Below, piece after piece: positions 1-6,490 of a stretch of DNA of 32,232 bases. The notes beneath the pieces were generated by a model. That model had not been told where the DNA came from. It made no database searches and worked only from the letters and a program-made list of their open reading frames with translations. The position numbers were made by a program, and so were the translations under genes. The stretch's first letter is position 1, and every line of letters starts with the position of its first letter. The stretch is from contig JACMPR010000046.1 of assembly GCA_014377385.1 (NCBI GenBank), positions 1 through 32,232 of the forward strand. Reading direction: 5' to 3'. The stretch is from Ferruginibacter sp. (GTDB lineage Bacteria; Bacteroidota; Bacteroidia; Chitinophagales; Chitinophagaceae).

Positions 1-417
1 CTTACAGAAGTGCAGAGGAATGAAAAGAAAGACGCTTTAAAAAAAGAACAAAAATCAAATACACAGGCGCTTCTTACACCTGATCAGAAGGCAAGGATGT
101 CGGCGGCCCGAAAAACAGACCGGCAGGAAAAAAATGAGAACTCCGAAAAGAGAACGGAAGAACTAAAAACCAAACTTTCTTTAACAAATGAGCAGGTTAT
201 GCAAATGAAAGCGCTGAATGTAAGGAATCACAAGAAAATGAAAGATATCAGGAATGATAATTCCCTCGATGAAGCAGCAAAAAACAAAAAAATGGAAGAA
301 ATCAAAGTCAGTTCGGAAGAAAGACGTAGGGCAATTCTCACAGCCGATCAGTTAAAAAAAATGGACGATATGAAGAAAGGCCATAAACTTAAAGCTGCAA
401 GAAGGGCGGCAAAATAA
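1..417 (+). CDS. Partial LTxxQ/Spy-like exported protein (C-terminal part)
   Basis: The reading frame is already open at base 1, so the N-terminus and any signal peptide lie outside the window; the GTG at base 10 in the ORF track is probably internal. About 138 residues are visible. They are very rich in Lys, Glu, Met and Ala, should be almost entirely alpha-helical, and carry three spaced helix-capping motifs of the LTxxQ type (LTPDQ, LTNEQ, LTADQ). This pattern is typical of Spy/CpxP-like periplasmic proteins that are common in Bacteroidota and usually have no assigned role; in enterobacteria such proteins act as envelope-stress chaperones. A strong terminator follows 30 bases after the stop, so the gene ends a transcription unit. 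The family call is by motif and composition only; the function is inferred weakly. Confidence 0.6.
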   Translation, partial: LTEVQRNEKKDALKKEQKSNTQALLTPDQKARMSAARKTDRQEKNENSEKRTEELKTKLSLTNEQVMQMKALNVRNHKKMKDIRNDNSLDEAAKNKKMEEIKVSSEERRRAILTADQLKKMDDMKKGHKLKAARRAAK

Positions 418-444
418 AGCACCTGTATAACTACTTGAATGATA

Positions 445-480
445 CAAAAAAGGACACAAATTTTATTGTGCCCTTTTTTA
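445..480 (+). terminator. Intrinsic terminator after the Spy-like gene
   Basis: An A-rich stem AAAAAAGG.CACAA pairs with TTGTG.CCTTTTTT around a short ATTTTA loop, with a single A-C mismatch. The descending arm ends in a run of T. This closes the unit upstream of the pseudouridine synthase genes. Confidence 0.8.
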
Positions 481-574
481 TTTTGAAAAGCTGCAGGTAA
501 ACAGAAGCCCTGATTGTGAAGGCAACGATATCACTAAAGTCAGGAGGAACGGGGCTAGCGTGTGTCAAAAACCT

Positions 575-582
575 TACCTTTA
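575..582 (+). promoter_or_regulatory. Candidate -7 promoter element for the rluB/rluA pair
   Basis: TACCTTTA matches seven of eight positions of the Bacteroidota -7 consensus TAnnTTTG. It lies 39 bases before the ATG at 622 but downstream of the GTG at 562 that begins the ORF-track frame, so it supports translation from 622. No clear -33 TTTG is visible. Confidence 0.4.
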
Positions 583-621
583 CCATTCATTACTGTTGCA
601 AAACAGCATAAACTTACCTTC

Positions 622-1842
622 ATGAGCCAGTCGCCATTCCAGAAATTTGTATCTCCCAAAAAAAATAGTGTTACTAAAGAAGAGATCCGCCAAGACAAAA
701 AAAAAGCAAGAAAAGAAAAGAATGCCTATTTCGATAAGTTAAAAGAAGAAAAATACCAGGCGAGAATGGCGGCGAAAAACAAAGGCTTTTCCAAAGCTGA
801 AGTGGATGACAGTAAACCTAACAATGTCAGCAAAAAAAACCATGGCAATGCTGAAAAGCCCGTAGGTACGGTAACAACCGATGTAGTGATGCCATTAAAT
901 AAATTCCTGGCCCACTGTGGCGTGTGTTCCCGGAGAGATGCAGTAGCTATTATCAGCGAAGGTAAAGTAAAAATAAATGGCGTTGTAGCCACTGAGCCAG
1001 GGTACAAAGTGCAGCCTGCAGATGAAATCATTTACAACAATAAAAAATTATTTGTCACAAAGAACCTTGTGTATATCTTATTGAATAAGCCAAAAGATTA
1101 CATTACTACCACCGATGATCCTCAGGGAAGAAAAACGGTGTTGGAACTTATAAAGAAGGCAACCAATGAAAGAGTCTACCCTATCGGAAGATTAGATAGG
1201 AATACATCGGGCGTTTTACTGCTGACAAATGATGGTGACCTCACTCAAAAATTGTCACATCCCAGCTACGAAATAAAAAAGATCTACGAGGTAAAGCTGG
1301 ATAAGATATTGAACAAAGCAGATTTTGAAAAAATAATAGATGGTCTTATACTAGATGATGGGCCGGTGTTGGTGGATAGCCTTGCTTATGCAGATTCAAA
1401 AGATAAGTCGATCATCGGTATTGAAATCCACAGTGGCCGCAACCGCATCGTCAGGCGTATTTTTGAGAAGCTGGGCTATGATGTAAAGGGCCTGGACCGG
1501 GTGATGTACGCTGGTCTTACTAAAAAAAACGTAGAACGAAGCAAATGGCGTTACCTAAGTGATAAAGAAATTCGCTTGCTTAAATACATGAATGAATCAA
1601 AAAAGAAAGCGAATAAGATATCTGTTGCAGGTTCTGCTGTGACGGAAAACAAAGTCGTAAAAAACGAAAAACCGAAAGAAAAAAAATTAACCGATAAGGA
1701 AATTGCGACTGCAATTGGCGAACCTATGCCGACAACCAAAAAGGCGGCTCGCGAAAAAGAGGTAAAAGTTCCGCAACCGAGGAAATTTAAAACCCACTCT
1801 GAAAAGAAGAACTTCAAAAACCAGCAAGTTGGCAAAAAATAA
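622..1842 (+). CDS. rluB: RluB/RsuA-type rRNA pseudouridine synthase with S4 domain
   Basis: The protein has 406 residues from the ATG at 622. The GTG at 562 is in frame, but a -7 promoter element lies between the two and the extra 20 residues have no family features. A Lys-rich N-terminal extension (about 1-88) precedes an S4 RNA-binding domain (about 91-140, starting MPLNKFLAHCG) and then the pseudouridine synthase domain. The catalytic motif GRLDRNTSG is at about 189-197, with the nucleophilic Asp in GRLD. The family isomerises uridine in 23S rRNA helix 89 (RluB) or in neighbouring sites. A basic Lys-rich tail of about 80 residues ends the protein. Such low-complexity basic tails are frequent in Bacteroidota RluB homologues and probably bind RNA. 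The stop overlaps the next synthase gene. The exact target base is inferred. Confidence 0.88.
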   Translation: MSQSPFQKFVSPKKNSVTKEEIRQDKKKARKEKNAYFDKLKEEKYQARMAAKNKGFSKAEVDDSKPNNVSKKNHGNAEKPVGTVTTDVVMPLNKFLAHCGVCSRRDAVAIISEGKVKINGVVATEPGYKVQPADEIIYNNKKLFVTKNLVYILLNKPKDYITTTDDPQGRKTVLELIKKATNERVYPIGRLDRNTSGVLLLTNDGDLTQKLSHPSYEIKKIYEVKLDKILNKADFEKIIDGLILDDGPVLVDSLAYADSKDKSIIGIEIHSGRNRIVRRIFEKLGYDVKGLDRVMYAGLTKKNVERSKWRYLSDKEIRLLKYMNESKKKANKISVAGSAVTENKVVKNEKPKEKKLTDKEIATAIGEPMPTTKKAAREKEVKVPQPRKFKTHSEKKNFKNQQVGKK

Positions 1843-2548
1843 TTTAACGATCGTTTTTGAAAATGACGATTTTGTTGCAGTAAACAAACCTGCAGGCCTG
1901 CTGACCATTCCTGACCGGGAACAATCAGAAAGATCACTGAAAGAAATTCTCCTAAATAAATACGGCAGCATATTCACGGTGCACAGGCTGGATAAGGATA
2001 CAAGTGGCCTGATATTGTTTGCTAAAAATGAAACTGCACACAAATATTTTTCAAGGTTATTCGAAGAAAGGAAAATTGAAAAACATTATTTGGGAATCGT
2101 ACACGGCTCTCCCGAAAATAAAACCGGTAGCATTGATGCGCCCATTGCAGAACACGCCGTAAACAAAGGCATGATGACCGTGAACAGGAATGGAAAACCT
2201 TCTCTCACAAGTTATGAAGTGCTGGATGCAAACCAGGCTTATTCACTCGTTTCATTTCAGCTACATACCGGCCGTACGCACCAGATAAGGGTTCATTCAA
2301 AAAATATTGGTCATCCCCTCGCTTGCGATCCACTTTATGGAGATGGAAAACCCTTGTTGCTATCCTCTATAAAAAAGAAATTTAAATTAAGCAAGCATGA
2401 TGAAGAGGAAAGGCCGATGATCAGCAGGCTTGCATTACATTCCTATAAACTGGCCTTTATCAATGAACAGGATGAACGGGTGGAGCTGGTAGCAGAGATG
2501 CCAAAAGAATTCAGGGCGTTTATGCAACAACTCAAAAAGAATAAATAA
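1829..2548 (+). CDS. RluA-family pseudouridine synthase
   Basis: This 239-residue protein has the RluA signature HRLDKDTSG at 52-60, with Asp55 as the expected nucleophile. It also has the second conserved block HTGRTHQIRVH near 143-153 and the LACDPLYGD block. There is no S4 domain, so it resembles the short RluA/RluC/TruC-like branch that modifies rRNA or tRNA; the substrate cannot be told. No ATG lies near the N-terminus. The only start that keeps the first conserved strand (IVFENDDFVAVNKPAG) is TTG at 1829, which overlaps the end of rluB by 14 bases in another frame. That implies translational coupling of the two synthases. The gene is convergent with the peroxiredoxin gene downstream, with 49 bases between them and no evident hairpin terminator. 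Confidence 0.88.
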   Translation: MAKNNLTIVFENDDFVAVNKPAGLLTIPDREQSERSLKEILLNKYGSIFTVHRLDKDTSGLILFAKNETAHKYFSRLFEERKIEKHYLGIVHGSPENKTGSIDAPIAEHAVNKGMMTVNRNGKPSLTSYEVLDANQAYSLVSFQLHTGRTHQIRVHSKNIGHPLACDPLYGDGKPLLLSSIKKKFKLSKHDEEERPMISRLALHSYKLAFINEQDERVELVAEMPKEFRAFMQQLKKNK

Positions 2549-2597
2549 AAAATCCCGGAGTACCCAGGACCTTATTGAATTATTAAACTAAAAAAAC

Positions 2598-3236
2598 TTA
2601 ATCGATATTTGGCTGCGGTGTGTAGCGCAGGTAAGGCTTTACAATTGTTACTCCTTTTGTAAACCTTTTTTGTGCATCTTCTGTACTAACGGCCGGCACC
2701 ACAATAACATCTTCACCAGGCTTCCAGTCTGCAGGAGTTGCAACACTATATTTAGCCGTCAATTGTAATGAATCGATCACCCGCAGTACTTCGTTAAAAT
2801 TTCTACCGGTGCTTGCGGGATAGGTAAGCGATAATTTCAGTTTTTTATCCGGACCAATGATAAATAATGAACGAACAGTGAAAGTCTCTGATGCATTTGG
2901 GTGAATCATATCATATAAACCGGCTACTTTTCTATCCTCATCTGCAATGATCGGGAATTCCACGCTGCAGTTTTGTGTTTCATTGATATCGTTGCGCCAG
3001 CTTAAATGCTTATCTATACCATCAACACTCACTGCAATTACTTTCACATTGCGTTTATCGAATTCATGTTTAAGCAATGCTGTTTTACCGAGTTCAGTTG
3101 TGCATACCGGCGTATAATCGGCAGGATGGGAAAATAATACTCCCCAACCATCTGCAAGAAATTCATAAAAATCTATTTCTCCTTCCGTGGTATTGGCCGT
3201 AAAATTCGGAACTGTGTCTCCTAATCTTAAACTCAT
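2598..3236 (-). CDS. Peroxiredoxin, 1-Cys (Prx6) type
   Basis: The 212-residue protein belongs to the AhpC/TSA thioredoxin-fold family and reduces hydrogen peroxide and organic hydroperoxides. The peroxidatic motif is PVCTTE at 43-48 with Cys45, preceded by the HPADYTP strand typical of Prx6 rather than AhpC. The C-terminal extension (about 160-212: WKPGEDVIVVP, then a TPQP end) is also Prx6-like. One further Cys occurs near residue 89 (QNCSVEF) but not in the C-terminal resolving position, which agrees with a 1-Cys mechanism. There is no signal peptide, so it should be cytoplasmic. It is divergent from an Rrf2-family regulator, and a 23-bp dyad overlaps its predicted promoter, which suggests redox control by that neighbour. 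The control is inferred. Confidence 0.93.
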   Translation of the reverse strand: MSLRLGDTVPNFTANTTEGEIDFYEFLADGWGVLFSHPADYTPVCTTELGKTALLKHEFDKRNVKVIAVSVDGIDKHLSWRNDINETQNCSVEFPIIADEDRKVAGLYDMIHPNASETFTVRSLFIIGPDKKLKLSLTYPASTGRNFNEVLRVIDSLQLTAKYSVATPADWKPGEDVIVVPAVSTEDAQKRFTKGVTIVKPYLRYTPQPNID

Positions 3237-3253
3237 AAAAAAAAATTGAAGAG

Positions 3254-3261
3254 TAAAGATA
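3254..3261 (-). promoter_or_regulatory. Candidate -7 element of the peroxiredoxin promoter
   Basis: Read on the minus strand this is TATCTTTA, seven of eight matches to TAnnTTTG. It ends 18 bases before the ATG at 3236, giving a short leader. The same octamer precedes the RRM gene and the CDGSH gene in this window. Confidence 0.5.
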
Positions 3262-3262
3262 A

Positions 3263-3285
3263 TACTCTACTTAATAAGTAGACTA
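3263..3285. promoter_or_regulatory. 23-bp dyad, candidate operator for the Rrf2 regulator
   Basis: TACTCTACTTA-A-TAAGTAGACTA is an inverted repeat with 11-bp arms and one mismatched pair; its core CTACTTA-A-TAAGTAG is perfect over 15 bp. It abuts the peroxiredoxin -7 element and so sits in the -7/-33 spacer, where a bound protein would block RNA polymerase. An odd-length AT-centred dyad of 20-25 bp is the usual form of an Rrf2-family operator (IscR, NsrR, CymR). Assignment to the adjacent Rrf2 gene is inferred from position. Confidence 0.6.
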
Positions 3286-3307
3286 ATATTTTATTGATTA
3301 ATGTAAT

Positions 3308-3315
3308 TATTTTTG
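3308..3315 (+). promoter_or_regulatory. Candidate -7 element for the Rrf2 regulator gene
   Basis: TATTTTTG is a full match to the Bacteroidota -7 consensus TAnnTTTG. It lies 65 bases before the ATG at 3381. The dyad at 3263-3285 is just upstream of the region where RNA polymerase would contact DNA, so one site could serve both directions. Confidence 0.45.
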
Positions 3316-3380
3316 TAACAAGCTTGGCCGGCCGGTAAGCCGCAGAAGCTACGCTAAATACTTTTTACTATTGTACTTAT

Positions 3381-3800
3381 ATGCTTTCTAAAAAAACACA
3401 ATATGGCTTAAAAGCGCTGGGCTATCTTGCTGCCCGATATGGGAAAGGGCCTGTACTTATTGCTGATATTGCTGAAAACAAAAAAATACCTGTCAAATTC
3501 CTGGAATCCATTCTTTTGTTATTAAAGCAAAACAATATCCTCGACAGCAAAAAAGGAAAAGGCGGAGGATATTTTCTCGCCGAATCACCGGGGAATATTT
3601 CACTTGCTGCGGCATTGCGTGTGATTGAGGGACCGATTGCGCTGCTTCCTTGTGTCAGCCTTAATTTTTATAAGAAATGTGCCGATTGCAATGAAACGGT
3701 ATGTGCCCTGAACAAAATAATGGCCATTACCAGGGATGCGACTCTTAAAATACTGGAGAAAAAAAGCTTACAGGATCTTATAGATGACTCATCAGCCTGA
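3381..3800 (+). CDS. Rrf2/IscR-family transcriptional regulator with Cys cluster
   Basis: The 139-residue protein has the Rrf2 winged-helix start (MLSKKTQYGLKALGYLA) and the conserved IPVKFLESIL recognition region, followed by the GGGYFL wing. A cysteine set follows the dimerisation helix start: Cys91, Cys100, Cys103 and Cys108, in PCVS...CADC....C. In IscR and NsrR three cysteines in this region bind an iron-sulfur cluster, so a cluster-sensing or redox-sensing role is likely, though four cysteines leave the ligand set open. The gene is divergent from a peroxiredoxin and very probably regulates it through the dyad between them. The stop overlaps the dinB stop region on the other strand by nine bases. 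Confidence 0.88.
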   Translation: MLSKKTQYGLKALGYLAARYGKGPVLIADIAENKKIPVKFLESILLLLKQNNILDSKKGKGGGYFLAESPGNISLAAALRVIEGPIALLPCVSLNFYKKCADCNETVCALNKIMAITRDATLKILEKKSLQDLIDDSSA

Positions 3801-4937
3801 GGAAGCCCGTTTTACAAAAGACTTACCAAACCTGTTTTTAACTTCATCGATTGCCTTGTATAGATCCAACTTTCGTTCAATATCATCAAAGAGATTCGTT
3901 TGCACCGCATCATTTGTAAGTTCACTCAGTTTTACGCCGAGCAGGCGGACGGCACGGTCTTTTTTATATAATTTTTGGAAGAGGTCTTTTACAACTGGGA
4001 TAATCGCATCATCTGCATTTGTGTAGGATATAGTTGTTTGACGGGATGTTGTTTCAAAATCAGGATACCGGATCTTTACCGCTACACAGCCTGCAACCTT
4101 TCCATCCTGCCTGAGTTCAAAGCATATTTTTTCGGTAAGCCGAACCAATTCCTTTTTTAGAAAGGAATTATCTGTCTTATTTTCTTCAAATGTATTTTCA
4201 GAAGAAATTGATTTTGCCTCGTGATAGGGTGTCACTTCACGCAAATGAATTCCCTGGCTTTTGTGCCAAAGATCAATTCCCCATTTACCAAATTTATTCT
4301 CCATTATCTCTGGTCCGGCTTCTTCAATTTGCCGGATCTTTTCTATTCCCATGGCCCTCAGAATAAGGTTTGTCTGCTCCCCTACCCCAGGTATATCGGC
4401 AACGGGTAAAGGCGCTAAAAAATCTTTTTCTTTTCCGAATGGGATCTGTAGAAAACCATTTGGCTTCGCCTGGTTCGTGGCCATTTTTGCCATCATCTTG
4501 TTGCTGGCAAGTCCAAAGGAAATTGGAAGTTTCGTCTCCTCAATAATCAGCTTTCTGAGATCGATAGTCCATTGCAATGGTTTGAAAAATTTATCCATTC
4601 CCGTGAGGTCAAGGTAAAATTCGTCAATAGATGCCTTCTCAAATAAAGGCGCTTTAGATGCAATGATCTGTGTTACCCATCTTGAATATTTACTATAGTC
4701 TGCGTAATGTCCTTTTATAAAAATTGCGTGCGGACAAAGTTGCTTTGCTTTAGCCGATGGCATGGCTGAGTGTATCCCAAATTTCCTCGCTTCATAACTA
4801 CAGGCAGCCACTACACCTCTTTCGCTTCCTCCTACAATTACAGGTTTACCTTTCAATGAAGGATCATTCAAAACTTCTACTGAAACGAAGAATGAATCGA
4901 GATCGAAATGTGATATGATGCGATGGGGGGAATTCAA
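3792..4937 (-). CDS. dinB: DNA polymerase IV (Y-family)
   Basis: The 381-residue protein performs error-prone translesion DNA synthesis. The first metal-binding motif is HFDLDSFF (10-17) with Asp12, and the second is SIDEFYLDL (from 103) with Asp105 and Glu106. The helix-hairpin-helix ADIPGVGEQT is in the thumb region. The little-finger domain occupies about 235-340. A beta-clamp binding box QTNLF is at about 346-350, inside the last 36 residues, as expected for Pol IV. Translation must begin at TTG (4937), because an in-frame stop lies two codons upstream and no ATG precedes the first catalytic motif. The 3' end overlaps the convergent Rrf2 gene by nine bases. No LexA-like box was recognised upstream. 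Confidence 0.93.
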   Translation of the reverse strand: MNSPHRIISHFDLDSFFVSVEVLNDPSLKGKPVIVGGSERGVVAACSYEARKFGIHSAMPSAKAKQLCPHAIFIKGHYADYSKYSRWVTQIIASKAPLFEKASIDEFYLDLTGMDKFFKPLQWTIDLRKLIIEETKLPISFGLASNKMMAKMATNQAKPNGFLQIPFGKEKDFLAPLPVADIPGVGEQTNLILRAMGIEKIRQIEEAGPEIMENKFGKWGIDLWHKSQGIHLREVTPYHEAKSISSENTFEENKTDNSFLKKELVRLTEKICFELRQDGKVAGCVAVKIRYPDFETTSRQTTISYTNADDAIIPVVKDLFQKLYKKDRAVRLLGVKLSELTNDAVQTNLFDDIERKLDLYKAIDEVKNRFGKSFVKRASSG

Positions 4938-5044
4938 CAGTTAAGAATTGTCAATGGTGGAATTATAAAGTGAGAAATGTTTTGTCTCTCACAGGTATTT
5001 GGAAGTAAGACAAATGTCAATTGCCAATTTTTAACTTTCAACTA

Positions 5045-5560
5045 CTACCCATATATTTCTAACAATCCTTCCGGCAATTCTACATATACTTTTTTATTTT
5101 TCTTATCCAGCTTTATAAGATTTGCTTCATGCACCGGCAAAAGTGCTTCTTTGCCCTTGTAAAGAATGCTGCATAATATCTGGTGAGGTTGTTCAATAAC
5201 TTCAATTATCTCCCCAAGGTTTGTGTCGCCGTCAATCATTGAAAACCCCAATAATGCGATAGGTGCGGCCTTTGCAGCAAATTTTTTAAAATCCACTTCT
5301 TCCAGCCAGGCTTCCTTTGGTGTTAATTTACGGGCTATCTCCTTCGTATCAATTCCTTCCAGTTTAATGTAAGTTTCCGTGTCACTTTTGATGCTGGTCT
5401 TCTCAATAAAATAAGGTAAAAAATTATCTGTTGTTTGTTCAATAAAAATAGTTTCCAATCCCTTTAGCGTTGTTTTTTTGCCAAGGCTGTGTTGTAAAAC
5501 CAGTTCCCCGTGCAGGCCATAACTGGCTGCGAATTTTCCTATTTTGAAGTATTGCGGCAT
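5045..5560 (-). CDS. rimM: Ribosome maturation factor RimM
   Basis: RimM assists maturation of the 30S head domain by binding S19. The protein has 171 residues from the ATG at 5560. The ORF track starts four codons earlier at a TTG, but that TTG lies inside the predicted -7 promoter element, so the ATG is preferred. The N-terminal RimM beta-barrel begins YFKIGKFAASYGLHGEL, matching the family signature (IG.I...HGI.GE). The C-terminal PRC-barrel part contains LGEIIEVIEQPHQILCSILYKGKEALLPV and ends VYVELPEGLLEIYG, as is usual. It lies downstream of rpsP on the same strand, but 306 bases with a terminator and a separate promoter intervene, so it is probably not cotranscribed with rpsP. trmD is not in the window. 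Confidence 0.92.
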   Translation of the reverse strand: MPQYFKIGKFAASYGLHGELVLQHSLGKKTTLKGLETIFIEQTTDNFLPYFIEKTSIKSDTETYIKLEGIDTKEIARKLTPKEAWLEEVDFKKFAAKAAPIALLGFSMIDGDTNLGEIIEVIEQPHQILCSILYKGKEALLPVHEANLIKLDKKNKKVYVELPEGLLEIYG

Positions 5561-5568
5561 AATGGGAT

Positions 5569-5601
5569 GCAAGATAACTTATTCTGAATTCCGGATACAA
5601 A
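5569..5601 (-). promoter_or_regulatory. rimM: Candidate rimM promoter (-33 TTTG, -7 TATCTTGC)
   Basis: On the minus strand TTTG (5601-5598) is followed after 21 bases by TATCTTGC (5576-5569), close to the Bacteroidota layout of TTTG, about 19-21 bases, then TAnnTTTG. Transcription would start just ahead of the ATG at 5560, giving an almost leaderless mRNA. Confidence 0.45.
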
Positions 5602-5810
5602 CGCTGTATACAAGCGACGAATAAGGTGGGCCGGCTATTGCAGGTTAACAATTTAAAAAATCGATTTTTAATTTTAACAGCAAATCTTACGGAGGCATTG
5701 AACCTGGCAGTTATACAATATGGGCAGATAGGCAAACTAAAAAGCATAGAATTTGTAAAAAAAATCAAAACAGTATTATCAACGACCCGTGTTTGATCAA
5801 ACATGTTTCC

Positions 5811-5842
5811 ATAAAAAAAGTCCTCCATAAAGAAGGACTTTG
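5811..5842 (-). terminator. Intrinsic terminator after rpsP
   Basis: Read on the minus strand, AAAGTCCT and AGGACTTT form a perfect 8-bp stem around a 9-base loop, directly followed by a run of T. It begins 26 bases after the rpsP stop and separates rpsP from rimM. Confidence 0.85.
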
Positions 5843-5867
5843 AATGAATTGACTGGAACAGATGGTA

Positions 5868-6362
5868 TTAATCTTCTGCTTTGGTTTCTTCTGATGCAGC
5901 AGCTTCCAGTGATGGTTCAGCAGCTACGGGTACATTTTCTGTTTTTTCAGCAACTTTTCTAACTACCGGAACATCACGGCGTTCGTTACGTGCTTTTTTA
6001 TGAGCACCCTGGCGCCTGTTAATGTTGGCATCGTGTTCCTGGCTCCATTTGGTGAATTTCTCCATGGCGGTAGCTTCATCAAATAAACCTAAACCTACAC
6101 CACGTAATAAATGCTTAAGGAACAATACGCCTTTGAAAGAAAGGATACGGCGAACAGTATCAGTGGGTTGAGCACCTTTCTGCAACCAATCCAAAGCTTT
6201 CTGACGATCGATCTGGATTGTGGCCGGAACGGTCAGGGGATTGTAAGAACCTAATTTTTGAATAAATTTTCCATCACGTGGGGCGCGGGCATCCGCGATA
6301 ACGATGAAATAGAATGGTCTCTTCTTGGAGCCATGTCGTTGCAATCTCATTTTGACAGCCAT
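5868..6362 (-). CDS. rpsP: 30S ribosomal protein S16
   Basis: The first 80 or so residues are a clear S16 domain ([42 protein letters not shown] at the start). S16 is a primary assembly protein of the 30S body. At 164 residues it is about twice the length of the E. coli protein. The extra part first carries a basic linker with [25 protein letters not shown]. It then has an Ala/Glu/Val-rich acidic tail. Long tails of this type are common in Bacteroidota S16. It has its own well-formed promoter and terminator and so looks like a single-gene unit. Confidence 0.96.
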   Translation of the reverse strand: MAVKMRLQRHGSKKRPFYFIVIADARAPRDGKFIQKLGSYNPLTVPATIQIDRQKALDWLQKGAQPTDTVRRILSFKGVLFLKHLLRGVGLGLFDEATAMEKFTKWSQEHDANINRRQGAHKKARNERRDVPVVRKVAEKTENVPVAAEPSLEAAASEETKAED

Positions 6363-6424
6363 AAAAAATAGAAATTTTCTTGGTTGTGAATAAATAGGGT
6401 TTCTAGCCTTTTAAAAAAGGAAGG

Positions 6425-6456
6425 CGAAGATAAGAACCCTGCCTAAATTATCCAAA
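6425..6456 (-). promoter_or_regulatory. rpsP: rpsP promoter (-33 TTTG, 20 bases, -7 TATCTTCG)
   Basis: On the minus strand TTTG (6456-6453) is followed exactly 20 bases later by TATCTTCG (6432-6425). This is the best complete Bacteroidota-type promoter in the window. The leader of about 55 bases contains a possible small hairpin GCCTT...AAGGC. Confidence 0.7.
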
Positions 6457-6490
6457 ATAAATTATTGAAAATTATTATAAAATGAGTGTT

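Larger units (their letters stand above)
5561..5867. other. rpsP-rimM intergenic region
   Basis: These 307 bases separate two genes that are contiguous in many bacteria. They hold the rpsP terminator (5811-5842), a predicted rimM promoter (5569-5601), and two overlapping perfect palindromes, GTTTGATCAAAC at 5791-5802 and AAACATGTTT from 5799. The ORF called across it (5439-5828, minus) has no recognisable protein character. Confidence 0.6.

Noticed and set aside
542-562. AGGAGG followed by GTG as the rluB start
   Set aside because: Spacing is long (14 bases), Bacteroidota seldom use such sites, and the -7 element at 575-582 lies downstream of this GTG.
5439-5828. 129-codon minus-strand ORF over the rimM start and intergenic region
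   Set aside because: It overlaps rimM, runs through a promoter and begins within the rpsP terminator; composition is not protein-like.
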